From Tritrichomonas musculus (lineage: Eukaryota; Parabasalia; Tritrichomonadida; Tritrichomonadidae): DNA of 64,000 nt. Made by a program: the position numbers and the translations under genes. The notes under the pieces were generated by a model, which was not told the DNA's origin, did not search any database, and saw only the letters and a program-made list of their open reading frames with translations. Positions 39,123 to 52,210 of the stretch are shown here, in pieces (positions within the stretch are counted from its first letter, which is position 1; every line of letters begins with the position of its first letter). The DNA is taken from assembly GCA_039105265.1 (NCBI GenBank), contig JAPFFF010000002.1, forward strand, positions 6,696,001-6,760,000, written 5' to 3'.

Positions 39123-41340
39123 AGATCTCCTTTGAATTTTGCAATTACTACAGAGAATATAGATATAGTAAAATTGTTATTAGCTAGAAAGGAAATAAAT
39201 ATTAATATGATCTCAATTTTAAATATTTTCTTTTTAATTCTATTTCAATAATTTGTTTTTTATTGGGTTCAAATGCATCTATATTTTAAATAGAATTCTA
39301 AAAAAAATTAATGTTTAATTTCATTTCTATTTGAATTCTTTGAATTACATTTCATATTAATTTGTATAAATGATGTTCATTATATTTATTTGCTAATCAA
39401 ATTTCAAATCATTCAATTTGAATTACGTTTCAGTATTTCTTTAATAAAATCACGACACTATTATTTTTATGAAATTCTTAATTATTATTTCAAAAGGTAC
39501 CATTACATATGGCAATTTCAAAACAAAATTTGGAAATAGTTCAACTTTTAATGACAAAAGAAGATCTAGATATCAATTTGCTTTTAATTTTAATGAAAAT
39601 AACTTATTTCATTTTCAATCAAAAATACAATTTTATTACGTTCTTTCATGCAAATTAAAATGGAGTTAACATTTTTTTTTAATTAATGGAATTCAAATGT
39701 ATTTTTGTTTAATTATATTTTAATATTCATATATTAAATAGAGTTAATATTAAATGTTTGCTAATTTCATTTTTACATTCACAATTTTCATGAGATTTTT
39801 GGATATCATTGTTTTATCAAATTTATGAGTTGGTATTATTAATAAAGTTTTTAAATTATTTTCTTTAATAAAGTTATGTTTGTTATTTCAAATGATATCA
39901 TTACATTATGCAATTATACATGAGAATATAGAAATCGTCAAATTATTATTATCAAATGAAAAATTAAATGTAAATGAATATTATATTTTAATATATAAAA
40001 AAAAAATTCATATGATTTTAAATAACTTTGCTTTTTAATGAAATTACGAAAGAAAATATATTTAATTCTATTTTAATTCAAATGATTCAATGATATTACA
40101 AGCATAATTTAATTAATGCAATATCTATTTAGCATTTTTAATGTAATTTTCAATTAAAAATTTCAACAGTGTTCAAATTTATAAATTAGAAATAAAATTT
40201 TATGCTAAGCTTTTTTAAAATAGAGTTTCTAATAAAAAACAATTTATCTAGTTTAATATTAAATAATATTCTTATTATGTTTTAAATGCATTATTTTGAT
40301 AAAACTGCCTTGCATCTAGCCATTGAAAAAGAAAATGTTGAAATTGTTAGATTGTTGTTAGAAAGGGATGATCTTGATGTAAATATTAATATAATTTTGA
40401 ATAATTATATAATTTAATATCATTTAAAACACATGTTTTTAAATAATGTTTTTAACAAAAAAATATTTTTCAAACCAAGTTTATATTGCAACTTTTAAAT
40501 GGCGTTTCAAAGTTTATAAATTTAATCCAATTTTTCAATCAGTTCTTGAATAACATTTCAAGTTTCATATCATTCATAATATTTAATCAGCTAATGTATT
40601 TATGAAATTTGGAATTCATTTATTTAATAAAGTTCAAATCAATTTTTATTTTTATACAATTTTATATAAATTTTTGGTTTCATGAAATTTGAAAATGATT
40701 GATTTCATAAGACAACTTTATATTTGGCATTTGAAAAACAAAATATAGAAATATTCAAGTTGTTATTATCACGAAAAGATCTTGATATAAATTATAGAAT
40801 CATTCTCTTTGATTTTTTTTTTATTTAATTTTTAAATTTTTTTTTAATGCAGGAGTTAAAAATTATTTGTGTAATGAATAGCATTCCATAAATCATAAAT
40901 TTTAAAGAAATTTTTTTCTTTTCTTTTTATCAAACAATATTGCAAATTGCAGTTGATAAAGGAAATATTGATATTGTCAAGCTTTTATTAGCACGAGAAG
41001 ATTTAAATGTTAATGTATTGGACGTTTTGATGTGATTTTGTTATTTCGTTTTTTAAAATCACAATTTTTATGAAATTTCATTAAATTTGAATCGTATTCC
41101 AAATAAGATTTTTTAACGATTTGATTAAAAAAAATACTTTTTTAATGTAATTTTCATATTAATTTGTTTTTCATTACATTCAATATATACTCTTTTTAAA
41201 TACAATTTCAAAACAAAAGATTTTTTTCATGAAATTTGATATTTTTTTTTTAAATAAAACAGCACTACATTTAGCAATACTAAAAGAAAATGTAGAAATT
41301 GTAAAACTTTTATTGGAAAGAGATGATATAGATATGACAA
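39123..41340 (+). pseudogene. Seven isolated ankyrin-repeat islands downstream of the DUF3447 gene
   Basis: Seven stop-free islands, each encoding about one ankyrin repeat, lie at about 39123-39224, 39497-39600, 39893-39980, 40297-40390, 40708-40800, 40930-41020 and 41255-41340. Examples are LNFAITTENIDIVKLLLAR, LHMAISKQNLEIVQLLM, TALHLAIEKENVEIVRLLL and TALHLAILKENVEIVKLLL. They are separated by 130-310 bp of AT-rich, stop-filled DNA. An eighth island lies beyond the giant element (53503). All are in the same orientation as the gene at 37848. I found no trichomonad intron signals (5' GTATGT, 3' ACTAACACACAG) at the borders, and not every island is preceded by AG. So either these are relics of one array expanded by spacer insertion, or they are exons with unusual signals. 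Confidence 0.65.
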
Positions 41341-41343
41341 TTC

Positions 41344-42351
41344 GGGACTATATCAAAATTTCCACTTTTTCTCTGGCCAGTATCAAAATTTTCAATTAAA
41401 AAAAAATAAGTATCATTTTTTAATAGAAAAAAAAATTCTAGTATCATATTTTAATAGAAAAACATTTCATGAGTATCATTTTTTTTTATCAATTTTTTTA
41501 TCTTTTGCAACAAGTACACAGGAAAAATCTAAAAAAAATATATCTCGAATCAGCTACAGGAGAACGTTCAAATGATAGTATTTTTATGCAAAAGTAAACA
41601 ACTCGCTCGACATATTAAAATTTAATTCACCAAGAATCATTCGAAAAAAAGTATTTAACGCTGGTTTATTGTAGAAAAACAAGTTTAACTTAATTTTTCT
41701 CAGCAACATGAGCTAAAAACCAGTTTTTCAAATCGATGTCTAATTACGAATAATCAATTTTTTTACGGGTCTACTTATGTACCAAGTTTTACTGCTTCAA
41801 TTAATATTCTTTATCATTTTTTACATATATTCATGACTACAAATACTATGTAATTCGCTTTCTATTTTTGAAAATTCTCACGAATATTCAAAAAATTATT
41901 CAAAAAACAGAGACAAAAATATGTTATATCTACACTATATATAGTATAACTTTAAAATATAGTAGTATTGTTTCTTTATTTTCTTTTTTATGTCTAAAAA
42001 CTTAATAATTTTGCAAAATTGTAAACGAATAATAAACGTTCTTCTTTTTCATTTATTTTTCTTTTCATCAAATTATAAATTTTTTGAGCTTTTTTCTAAT
42101 GAAAAATTTAACATTTTAAAAATATTTAGAAATAAATTATTGTAATTTAATGAAAATGATTAAATATTATAATCTAATGAAAATTATCCAATTAATATGA
42201 TTGAATGAACTTGATTGTTTATAATAATTCGATATTTATAAAAAATGCAATTGTTTGAATGTGATTATTTAGAAGATTTAATTTGATTAGAAGAATGTGA
42301 TTGATTAAAAAATTTATTTGAATCAATTATATTCAATTATCCCTAGGTAAT
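41344..42351 (+). repeat. Left terminal inverted repeat, about 1 kb
   Basis: Matches the inverse complement of 52211-53218 along its length with very few differences, down to the junction with the minisatellite (CCCTAGGTAATCACTTTC). It is not coding. Confidence 0.85.
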
Positions 42352-43966
42352 CACTTTCATTCTTTCATTCGCTTTAATTCAATCACTTTTACTCATTCAA
42401 TCATTTTCATTCATTCAATCATTTTCATTCATTCAATCATTTCATTCATTCAATTACTTTCATTCATTCAATCATTTCATTCATTCAATTACTTTCATTC
42501 ATTCAATCACTTTCATTCATTCAATCATTTCATTCATTCAATCACTTTTACTCATTCAATCACTTTCATTCATTCAATCATTTCATTCATTCAATCATTT
42601 CATTCATTCAATCACTTTCATTCATTCAATCATTTCATTCATTCAATCATTTCATTCATTCAATCACTTTTACTCATTCAATCACTTTCATTCATTCAAT
42701 CACTTTCATTCATTCAATCATTTCATTCATTCAATCACTTTCATTCATTCAATCATTTCATTCATTCAATCACTTTCATTCATTCAATCACTTTCATTCA
42801 TTCAATCATTTCATTCATTCAATCACTTTTACTCATTCAATCATTTCATTCATTCAATCATTTCATTCACTCAATCACTTTCATTCATTTAATTACTTTC
42901 ATTCATTCAATCATTTCATTCATTCAATCATTTCATTCATTCAATTACTTTCATTCATTCAATCATTTCATTCATTCAATCATTTCATTCATTCAATCAC
43001 TTTCATTCATTCAATCACTTTCATTCATTCAATTACTTTCATTCATTCAATCATTTCATTCATTCAATCATTTCATTCATTCAATCACTTTTACTCATTC
43101 AATCATTTCATTCATTCAATCATTTCATTCATTCAATCATTTCATTCATTCAATCATTTCATTCACTCAATCACTTTCATTCATTCAATCACTTTCATTC
43201 ATTCAATCACTTTCATTCATTCAATCATTTCATTCATTCAATCACTTTCATTCATTCAATCACTTTTACTCATTCAATCATTTCATTCATTCAATCATTT
43301 CATTCATTCAATCATTTCATTCATTCAATCACTTTTACTCATTCAATCATTTCATTCATTCAATCACTTTCATTCATTCAATCATTTCATTCATTCAATC
43401 ATTTCATTCATTCAATCACTTTTACTCATTCAATCATTTCATTCATTCAATCACTTTTACTCATTCAATCATTTCATTCATTCAATCATTTCATTCATTC
43501 AATCACTTTTACTCATTCAATCATTTCATTCATTCAATCATTTCATTCATTCAATTACTTTCATTCATTCAATCATTTCATTCATTCAATCACTTTCATT
43601 CATTCAATCATTTCATTCATTCAATCACTTTCATTCATTCAATCACTTTTACTCATTCAATCATTTCATTCATTCAATCATTTCATTCATTCAATCACTT
43701 TTACTCATTCAATCATTTCATTCATTCAATCATTTCATTCATTCAATCATTTCATTCATTCAATCATTTTCATTCATTCAATCACTTTCATTCATTCAAT
43801 CACTTTTACTCATTCAATCACTTTCATTCATTCAATCATTTCATTCATTCAATCACTTTTACTCATTCAATCACTTTCATTCATTCAATCATTTCATTCA
43901 TTCAATTACTTTCATTCATTCAATCATTTCATTCATTCAATCATTTTAATTCTTTCTTTCGTTTTA
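42352..43966 (+). repeat. Left minisatellite arm, 17/18-bp units
   Basis: About 1.6 kb of tandem units. The main forms are TTTCATTCATTCAATCA (17 bp), CTTTCATTCATTCAATCA (18 bp) and CTTTTACTCATTCAATCA (18 bp), with occasional CAATTA variants. The order of forms is not random. Confidence 0.95.
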
Positions 43967-44524
43967 ATTCAATAAATCGCTTTAAGATGGTTCTCCATAA
44001 CCGACATTTTTAGAATGCATTAATCTCAACGAATACTAAATCTCATAGAACCAAACTCAATACATAAAGCATACAATTATATATATATATTTTTAAAGTT
44101 CACAGACATACAAAATCTAATATTAATTTTTTGATGAATACAGCGGTTTTGGAAATAGATTAGTATTTTTTGGAAATAAAATAGCATGATTTAAATGTGT
44201 TTATAAGACCGCTAAAAATTCCTTCGAAATAAAATAGATAATGATTATTTTCCATTCAATTTTCCATTTTTTTGTTGAGGAAAAATATAAAATCTTAGCA
44301 ATCTTTTACCAATTTATAGTGTTTTAAAACACTATAAAATTTCTTTAATCTATCTCTTAAAACTGTTTTTAAGTATGATTAAATTGAATAGAAAATGTTC
44401 GTTCCTATTTTGTGTCCAAAAAATTCTAATCTATTTCCAAAACAGCTGTACTCATTTTAAAAATCAGCGAGCTTTATAAAGTAATAATAATATATTAAAA
44501 TAAAAGGATTTATGGAATATACTC
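43967..44524. other. Left part of the element centre
   Basis: Unique AT-rich sequence containing the MITE at 44141-44448; no gene. Confidence 0.5.
44141..44448. mobile_element. 308-bp mariner-type MITE inside the element centre
   Basis: The ends CAGC(G/T)GTTTTGGAAATAG and onward form an inverted repeat of about 45 bp with a few mismatches. TA flanks both sides (44139-44140 and 44449-44450). The middle has a 20-bp palindrome TATAGTGTTTTAAAACACTA around 44316. It is non-coding. It is a different family from the MITE at 25661. Confidence 0.7.
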
Positions 44525-45400
44525 ATGAAAAAGTTATTAAGGGCGTACATTCCAAAAATACCATTTTATCGTTGAGGTTACTAAACAGGATAGATATCGA
44601 GGTAGATCTAACCTTTTCACGTGTCGATTTAGTACCTAGCACAATTTCTTGAAGTACTAGTATATTATTCGATAAGTTTATCTATATATTTAAATGATTT
44701 CGTATTTGGATCGTAATATCTAGATTTATATGTATCACTCTTTTCTGGTTCGATATTCTTACGTGGTACTGTTCAAGATATATTACAGAGCTTACCATTG
44801 CGTTTCGTGAATCGTTTATTCTTTTAGGGTAAATATTCATTAAAGGATCTAGCATTGAATTTACTAGCATAAAGATTAAGACATAACTGAATATTAAAGG
44901 TTTTATGGTCGCATTTGGCAGTTAACTCCGTAATCGCTCTTTTCAGTAATGGTAAATCATCTATAGTATACAACTCTTCTAGACTTGGCTCTGTTGTATT
45001 CTTGTTCTTACTATTCGTAGAAGATATTTCTCTGAAACTCATTTCAGTAGTCATATTTTATTTATGAATATTGGATTAAAAATTCTTTTAAATTCGTGTT
45101 TGGGGTTATTTATAGAGATATCGTAAACAGGATTTCAGTGTAGTTTTATCGGTTACTAGAACTTTACTGAGGAACTATCTCATGTATATCATTAACTCAC
45201 TAAAGTTCGATCTATCGTTTAAAAACTCGTTGGAAAGCTATATATATGGAAGGTCCATAAGTGTTCTCGGAGGTCTTAGAAGGTTTTAAAAGCGTGCAGA
45301 GTGAGGATACATCGCATCCCTTAATCTTACTACTCATGCTGAAAATGATAGAATTGAATTCCATTCGCCCGAGCACGTTATATATCTGCAACACTTGCTA
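44525..45400 (-). other. Cluster of short unassigned minus-strand frames in the element centre
   Basis: Higher G+C than the surroundings, with short minus-strand open stretches of protein-like composition at about 44682-45054 and 45212-45394 (for example YTIDDLPLLKRAITELTAKC). No family is recognised. They look like remains of one or two genes that belonged to the element or were carried by it, broken in an uncertain number of places. Confidence 0.3.
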
Positions 45401-45888
45401 TAAGCAAAGGAAAAATTATTGATATTCTGGATCATATTTTTCATAATCACAATTAATAAACCCCTGTAGTTCTAGATGATGAAATAACCAAACCTTGAAA
45501 TTTTTGTTTTGATCTCTTCATAAATTGGACGAAATTTTTTTTTCCGAAAGCAAAATCATTAAATATTTTAACATTAAATTATTTTCAAGTCTTTTGATGT
45601 TACATTTATCTTTACAATGGCGTTTTTTGCTGATTTTTTGGTTATATAAAATGATTTACATAATGAGCATATAAAAATTAGAAACAAATCATGTGCATTG
45701 TATTTGGTAATTTTTTTAACAAAGCTAAAAGTAACATCAAATTGATTTATAAACCAGTCACTCATATTAATTGAAATTTAAAAAAATATCAGAATAAAAA
45801 ATAAACTATTGAATTTTCAAAGCTATAAAAAAATTCTGAGCTTTGAAACTTTTTGTATATACCCTCAGTTTTGATAAAGCAAAACGTA
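45401..45888. other. Element centre, no gene
   Basis: AT-rich. A 63-codon minus-strand frame at 45574-45765 has no recognisable features. Confidence 0.4.
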
Positions 45889-46157
45889 ATGGATTGTAAG
45901 AAATATATACAGAAAATGAGAATGGTTCAAGCCAATATTCTCTCCTTTATAAAAGAAGATAAAAATACAGAAGAATACTTTCAAATTTTAACCAATTTAT
46001 TTGATGATCAAAATTATAATAATGATAAGCAAAAACTAAGAATCATTCTGAATATGATTGCAAATATTGTTAATAATTATCATCGGGTATCCGATTTCTT
46101 CTGAAAAATAGAGAAAATTTTAATGTTTCTAAAGGATGATATCATTAATATCTATTC
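45889..46157 (+). pseudogene. DUF3447/ankyrin gene relic cut off by the minisatellite
   Basis: The ATG at 45889 opens MDCKKYIQKMRMVQANIL, continuing LRIILNMIANIVNNYHRVSDFF to a TGA at 46102. The same frame then continues KIEKILMFLKDDIIN until the minisatellite begins at about 46157. It aligns with residues 1-100 of the gene at 30522. The rest is absent, replaced by the satellite array, so the gene is truncated both by a stop and by the repeat junction. It shows that host-gene DNA lies inside the inverted-repeat element. Confidence 0.8.
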
Positions 46158-49100
46158 TAATTGAATGAATGAAAGTAATTGAATGAATGAAAGCAATTGA
46201 ATGAATGAAATGATTGAATGAATGAAATGATTGAATGAGTAAAAGTAATTGAATGAATGAAAGTGATTGAATGAATGAAAGTGATTGAATGAATGAAAGT
46301 GATTGAATGAATGAAAGTGATTGAATGAATGAAATGATTGAATGAATGAAATGATTGAATGAATGAAAGTGATTGAATGAATGAAAGTGATTGAATGAAT
46401 GAAAGTGATTGAATGAGTAAAAGTGATTGAATGAATGAAAGTGATTGAATGAATGAAAGTGATTGAATGAATGAAATGATTGAATGAATGAAAGTAATTG
46501 AATGAATGAAATGATTGAATGAATGAAAGTAATTGAATGAATGAAAGTGATTGAGTGAATGAAATGATTGAATGAATGAAATGATTGAATGAGTAAAAGT
46601 GATTGAATGAATGAAATGATTGAATGAATGAAAGTAATTGAATGAATGAAAGTGATTGAGTGAATGAAATGATTGAATGAATGAAAGTGATTGAATGAAT
46701 GAAAGTAATTGAATGAATGAAAGCAATTGAATGAATGAAATGATTGAATGAATGAAATGATTGAATGAGTAAAAGTAATTGAATGAATGAAAGTGATTGA
46801 ATGAATGAAAGTGATTGAATGAATGAAAGTAATTGAATGAATGAAAGTGATTGAATGAATGAAATGATTGAATGAATGAAATGATTGAATGAGTAAAAGT
46901 AATTGAATGAATGAAAGTGATTGAATGAATGAAAGTGATTGAATGAATGAAAGTGATTGAATGAATGAAAGTGATTGAATGAATGAAATGATTGAATGAA
47001 TGAAATGATTGAATGAATGAAAGTGATTGAATGAATGAAAGTGATTGAATGAATGAAAGTGATTGAATGAGTAAAAGTGATTGAATGAATGAAAGTGATT
47101 GAATGAATGAAAGTGATTGAATGAATGAAATGATTGAATGAATGAAAGTAATTGAATGAATGAAATGATTGAATGAATGAAAGTAATTGAATGAATGAAA
47201 GTGATTGAGTGAATGAAATGATTGAATGAATGAAATGATTGAATGAGTAAAAGTGATTGAATGAATGAAATGATTGAATGAATGAAAGTAATTGAATGAA
47301 TGAAAGTGATTGAGTGAATGAAATGATTGAATGAATGAAATGATTGAGTGAATGAAAGTGATTGAATGAATGAAAGTAATTGAATGAATGAAAGCAATTG
47401 AATGAATGAAATGATTGAATGAATGAAATGATTGAATGAGTAAAAGTAATTGAATGAATGAAAGTGATTGAATGAATGAAAGTGATTGAATGAATGAAAG
47501 TAATTGAATGAATGAAAGCAATTGAATGAATGAAATGATTGAATGAATGAAATGATTGAATGAGTAAAAGTAATTGAATGAATGAAAGTGATTGAATGAA
47601 TGAAAGTGATTGAATGAATGAAAGTGATTGAATGAATGAAAGTGATTGAATGAATGAAATGATTGAATGAATGAAATGATTGAATGAATGAAAGTGATTG
47701 AATGAATGAAAGTGATTGAATGAATGAAAGTGATTGAATGAGTAAAAGTGATTGAATGAATGAAAGTGATTGAATGAATGAAAGTGATTGAATGAATGAA
47801 ATGATTGAATGAATGAAAGTAATTGAATGAATGAAATGATTGAATGAATGAAAGTAATTGAATGAATGAAATGATTGAATGAATGAAAGTGATTGAATGA
47901 GTAAAAGTGATTGAATGAATGAAAGCAATTGAATGAATGAAATGATTGAATGAATGAAATGATTGAATGAGTAAAAGTAATTGAATGAATGAAAGCAATT
48001 GAATGAATGAAAGTGATTGAATGAATGAAAGTGATTGAATGAATGAAAGTAATTGAATGAATGAAAGCAATTGAATGAATGAAATGATTGAATGAATGAA
48101 ATGATTGAATGAGTAAAAGTAATTGAATGAATGAAAGTGATTGAATGAATGAAAGTGATTGAATGAATGAAAGTGATTGAATGAATGAAAGTGATTGAAT
48201 GAATGAAATGATTGAATGAATGAAATGATTGAATGAATGAAAGTGATTGAATGAATGAAAGTGATTGAATGAATGAAAGTGATTGAATGAGTAAAAGTGA
48301 TTGAATGAATGAAAGTGATTGAATGAATGAAAGTGATTGAATGAATGAAATGATTGAATGAATGAAAGTAATTGAATGAATGAAATGATTGAATGAATGA
48401 AAGTAATTGAATGAATGAAATGATTGAATGAATGAAAGTGATTGAATGAGTAAAAGTGATTGAATGAATGAAAGTGATTGAATGAGTAAAAGTGATTGAA
48501 TGAATGAAAGTGATTGAATGAATGAAAGTGATTGAATGAATGAAATGATTGAATGAATGAAAGTAATTGAATGAATGAAATGATTGAATGAATGAAATTG
48601 TAATTGAATGAATGAAAGTGATTGAGTGAATGAAATGATTGAATGAGTAAAAGTAATTGAATGAATGAAAGTGATTGAATGAATGAAATGATTGAATGAA
48701 TGAAATGATTGAATGAGTAAAAGTAATTGAATGAATGAAAGTGATTGAATGAATGAAAGTGATTGAATGAATGAAAGTGATTGAATGAATGAAAGTGATT
48801 GAATGAATGAAAGTGATTGAATGAATGAAAGTGATTGAATGAATGAAAGTGATTGAATGAATGAAAGTGATTGAATGAATGAAAGTGATTGAATGAGTAA
48901 AAGTGATTGAATGAATGAAAGTGATTGAATGAATGAAAGTGATTGAATGAATGAAATGATTGAATGAATGAAAGTAATTGAATGAATGAAATGATTGAAT
49001 GAATGAAAGTAATTGAATGAATGAAAGTGATTGAGTGAATGAAATGATTGAATGAATGAAATGATTGAATGAGTAAAAGTGATTGAATGAATGAAATGAT

Positions 49101-52100
49101 TGAATGAATGAAAGTAATTGAATGAATGAAAGTGATTGAATGAATGAAATGATTGAATGAATGAAAGTGATTGAATGAATGAAAATGATTGAATGAATGA
49201 AAGTGATTGAATGAATGAAATGATTGAATGAATGAAAGTAATTGAATGAATGAAAGTGATTGAGTGAATGAAATGATTGAATGAATGAAAGTGATTGAAT
49301 GAATGAAAGTGATTGAATGAATGAAATGATTGAATGAATGAAAGTGATTGAATGAATGAAAATGATTGAATGAGTAAAAGTGATTGAATGAATGAAATGA
49401 TTGAATGAATGAAAGTAATTGAATGAATGAAAGTGATTGAGTGAATGAAATGATTGAATGAATGAAAGTGATTGAATGAATGAAAGTAATTGAATGAATG
49501 AAAGCAATTGAATGAATGAAATGATTGAATGAATGAAATGATTGAATGAGTAAAAGTAATTGAATGAATGAAAGTGATTGAATGAATGAAAGTGATTGAA
49601 TGAATGAAAGTAATTGAATGAATGAAAGTGATTGAATGAATGAAATGATTGAATGAATGAAATGATTGAATGAGTAAAAGTAATTGAATGAATGAAAGTG
49701 ATTGAATGAATGAAAGTGATTGAATGAATGAAATGATTGAATGAATGAAATGATTGAATGAGTAAAAGTAATTGAATGAATGAAAGTGATTGAATGAATG
49801 AAAGTGATTGAATGAATGAAAGTGATTGAATGAATGAAAGTGATTGAATGAATGAAATGATTGAATGAATGAAATGATTGAATGAATGAAAGTGATTGAA
49901 TGAATGAAAGTGATTGAATGAATGAAAGTGATTGAATGAGTAAAAGTGATTGAATGAATGAAAGTGATTGAATGAATGAAAGTGATTGAATGAATGAAAT
50001 GATTGAATGAATGAAAGTAATTGAATGAATGAAATGATTGAATGAATGAAAGTAATTGAATGAATGAAAGTGATTGAGTGAATGAAATGATTGAATGAAT
50101 GAAAGTAATTGAATGAATGAAAGTGATTGAATGAATGAAAGTGATTGAATGATGATGAATGAATGATTGAATGAATGAAAGTGATTGAATGAATGAAAGT
50201 GATTGAATGAATGTGATTGAATGAATGAAATGATTGAATGAATGAAAGTGATTGAATGAATGAAATGATTGAATGAATGAAAGTGATTGAATGAATGAAA
50301 TGATTGAATGAATGAAAGTAATTGAATGAATGAAAGTGATTGAGTGAATGAAAGTGATTGAATGAATGAAATGATTGAATGAATGAAATGATTGAATGAA
50401 TGAAAGTGATTGAATGAATGAAAATGATTGAATGAATGAAAGTGATTGAATGAATGAAATGATTGAATGAATGAAAGTAATTGAATGAATGAAAGTGATT
50501 GAGTGAATGAAATGATTGAATGAATGAAAGTGATTGAATGAATGAAAGTGATTGAATGAATGAAATGATTGAATGAATGAAAGTGATTGAATGAATGAAA
50601 ATGATTGAATGAGTAAAAGTGATTGAATGAATGAAATGATTGAATGAATGAAAGTAATTGAATGAATGAAAGTGATTGAGTGAATGAAATGATTGAATGA
50701 ATGAAAGTGATTGAATGAATGAAAGTAATTGAATGAATGAAAGCAATTGAATGAATGAAATGATTGAATGAATGAAATGATTGAATGAGTAAAAGTAATT
50801 GAATGAATGAAAGTGATTGAATGAATGAAAGTGATTGAATGAATGAAAGTAATTGAATGAATGAAAGTGATTGAATGAATGAAATGATTGAATGAATGAA
50901 ATGATTGAATGAGTAAAAGTAATTGAATGAATGAAAGTGATTGAATGAATGAAAGTGATTGAATGAATGAAAGTGATTGAATGAATGAAAGTGATTGAAT
51001 GAATGAAATGATTGAATGAATGAAATGATTGAATGAATGAAAGTGATTGAATGAATGAAAGTGATTGAATGAATGAAAGTGATTGAATGAGTAAAAGTGA
51101 TTGAATGAATGAAAGTGATTGAATGAATGAAAGTGATTGAATGAATGAAATGATTGAATGAATGAAAGTAATTGAATGAATGAAATGATTGAATGAATGA
51201 AAGTAATTGAATGAATGAAAGTGATTGAGTGAATGAAATGATTGAATGAATGAAATGATTGAATGAGTAAAAGTGATTGAATGAATGAAATGATTGAATG
51301 AATGAAAGTAATTGAATGAATGAAAGTGATTGAGTGAATGAAATGATTGAATGAATGAAAGTGATTGAATGAATGAAAGTAATTGAATGAATGAAAGCAA
51401 TTGAATGAATGAAATGATTGAATGAATGAAATGATTGAATGAGTAAAAGTAATTGAATGAATGAAAGTGATTGAATGAATGAAAGTGATTGAATGAATGA
51501 AAGTAATTGAATGAATGAAAGCAATTGAATGAATGAAATGATTGAATGAATGAAATGATTGAATGAGTAAAAGTAATTGAATGAATGAAAGTGATTGAAT
51601 GAATGAAAGTGATTGAATGAATGAAAGTGATTGAATGAATGAAAGTGATTGAATGAATGAAATGATTGAATGAATGAAATGATTGAATGAATGAAAGTGA
51701 TTGAATGAATGAAAGTGATTGAATGAATGAAAGTGATTGAATGAGTAAAAGTGATTGAATGAATGAAAGTGATTGAATGAATGAAAGTGATTGAATGAAT
51801 GAAATGATTGAATGAATGAAAGTAATTGAATGAATGAAATGATTGAATGAATGAAAGTAATTGAATGAATGAAAGTGATTGAGTGAATGAAATGATTGAA
51901 TGAATGAAATGATTGAATGAATGAAAGTAATTGAATGAATGAAAGTGATTGAATGAATGAAATGATTGAATGAATGAAAGTGATTGAATGAATGAAAATG
52001 ATTGAATGAATGAAAGTGATTGAATGAATGAAAGTGATTGAATGAATGAAAGTGATTGAATGAATGAAAGTGATTGAATGAATGAAAGTGATTGAATGAA

Positions 52101-52210
52101 TGAAATGATTGAATGAATGAAATGATTGAATGAATGAAAATGATTGAATGAATGAAAATGATTGAATGAGTAAAAGTGATTGAATTAAAGCGAATGAAAG
52201 AATGAAAGTG
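46157..52210 (-). repeat. Right minisatellite arm, 17/18-bp units, with higher-order structure
   Basis: About 6 kb of TGATTGAATGAATGAAA(G) units, the inverse of the left arm, with TGATTGAATGAGTAAAAG and AAGCAATTGAATGAATG variants. The GCAATT variant recurs at about 46190, 46730, 47391, 47517, 47923, 47992, 48064, 49502, 50741, 51396 and 51520. Spacings of about 125 and 655-660 bp each recur, which shows higher-order blocks. All three minus-strand frames lack stops, so three overlapping frames of 599-1,790 codons appear here (FIHSIT, SFIQSL and HSFNHF repeats). They are not genes. Confidence 0.95.

Noticed and set aside
39123-41340. Ankyrin islands as ordinary exons of a spliced gene
   Set aside because: No GTATGT or ACTAACACACAG-type signals were seen at the borders and several islands have no AG just upstream. 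Kept only as an open hypothesis in the findings.
45574-45765. 63-codon minus-strand frame with an ICSLC motif
   Set aside because: A single CxxC in an otherwise featureless short frame is not enough for a zinc-finger call.
46129-51524. Three overlapping minus-strand reading frames of 599, 1,790 and 1,747 codons (FIHSIT/SFIQSL/HSFNHF repeats)
   Set aside because: They are translations of the 17/18-bp minisatellite, which has no stop in any minus-strand phase. Three overlapping frames of one repeat, no unique sequence and a near-exact inverted copy elsewhere are not gene-like.
42352-52210. CRISPR-like or telomere-like array
   Set aside because: Units are contiguous without unique spacers, the host is a eukaryote, and the unit does not resemble a telomere repeat or lie at a sequence end.
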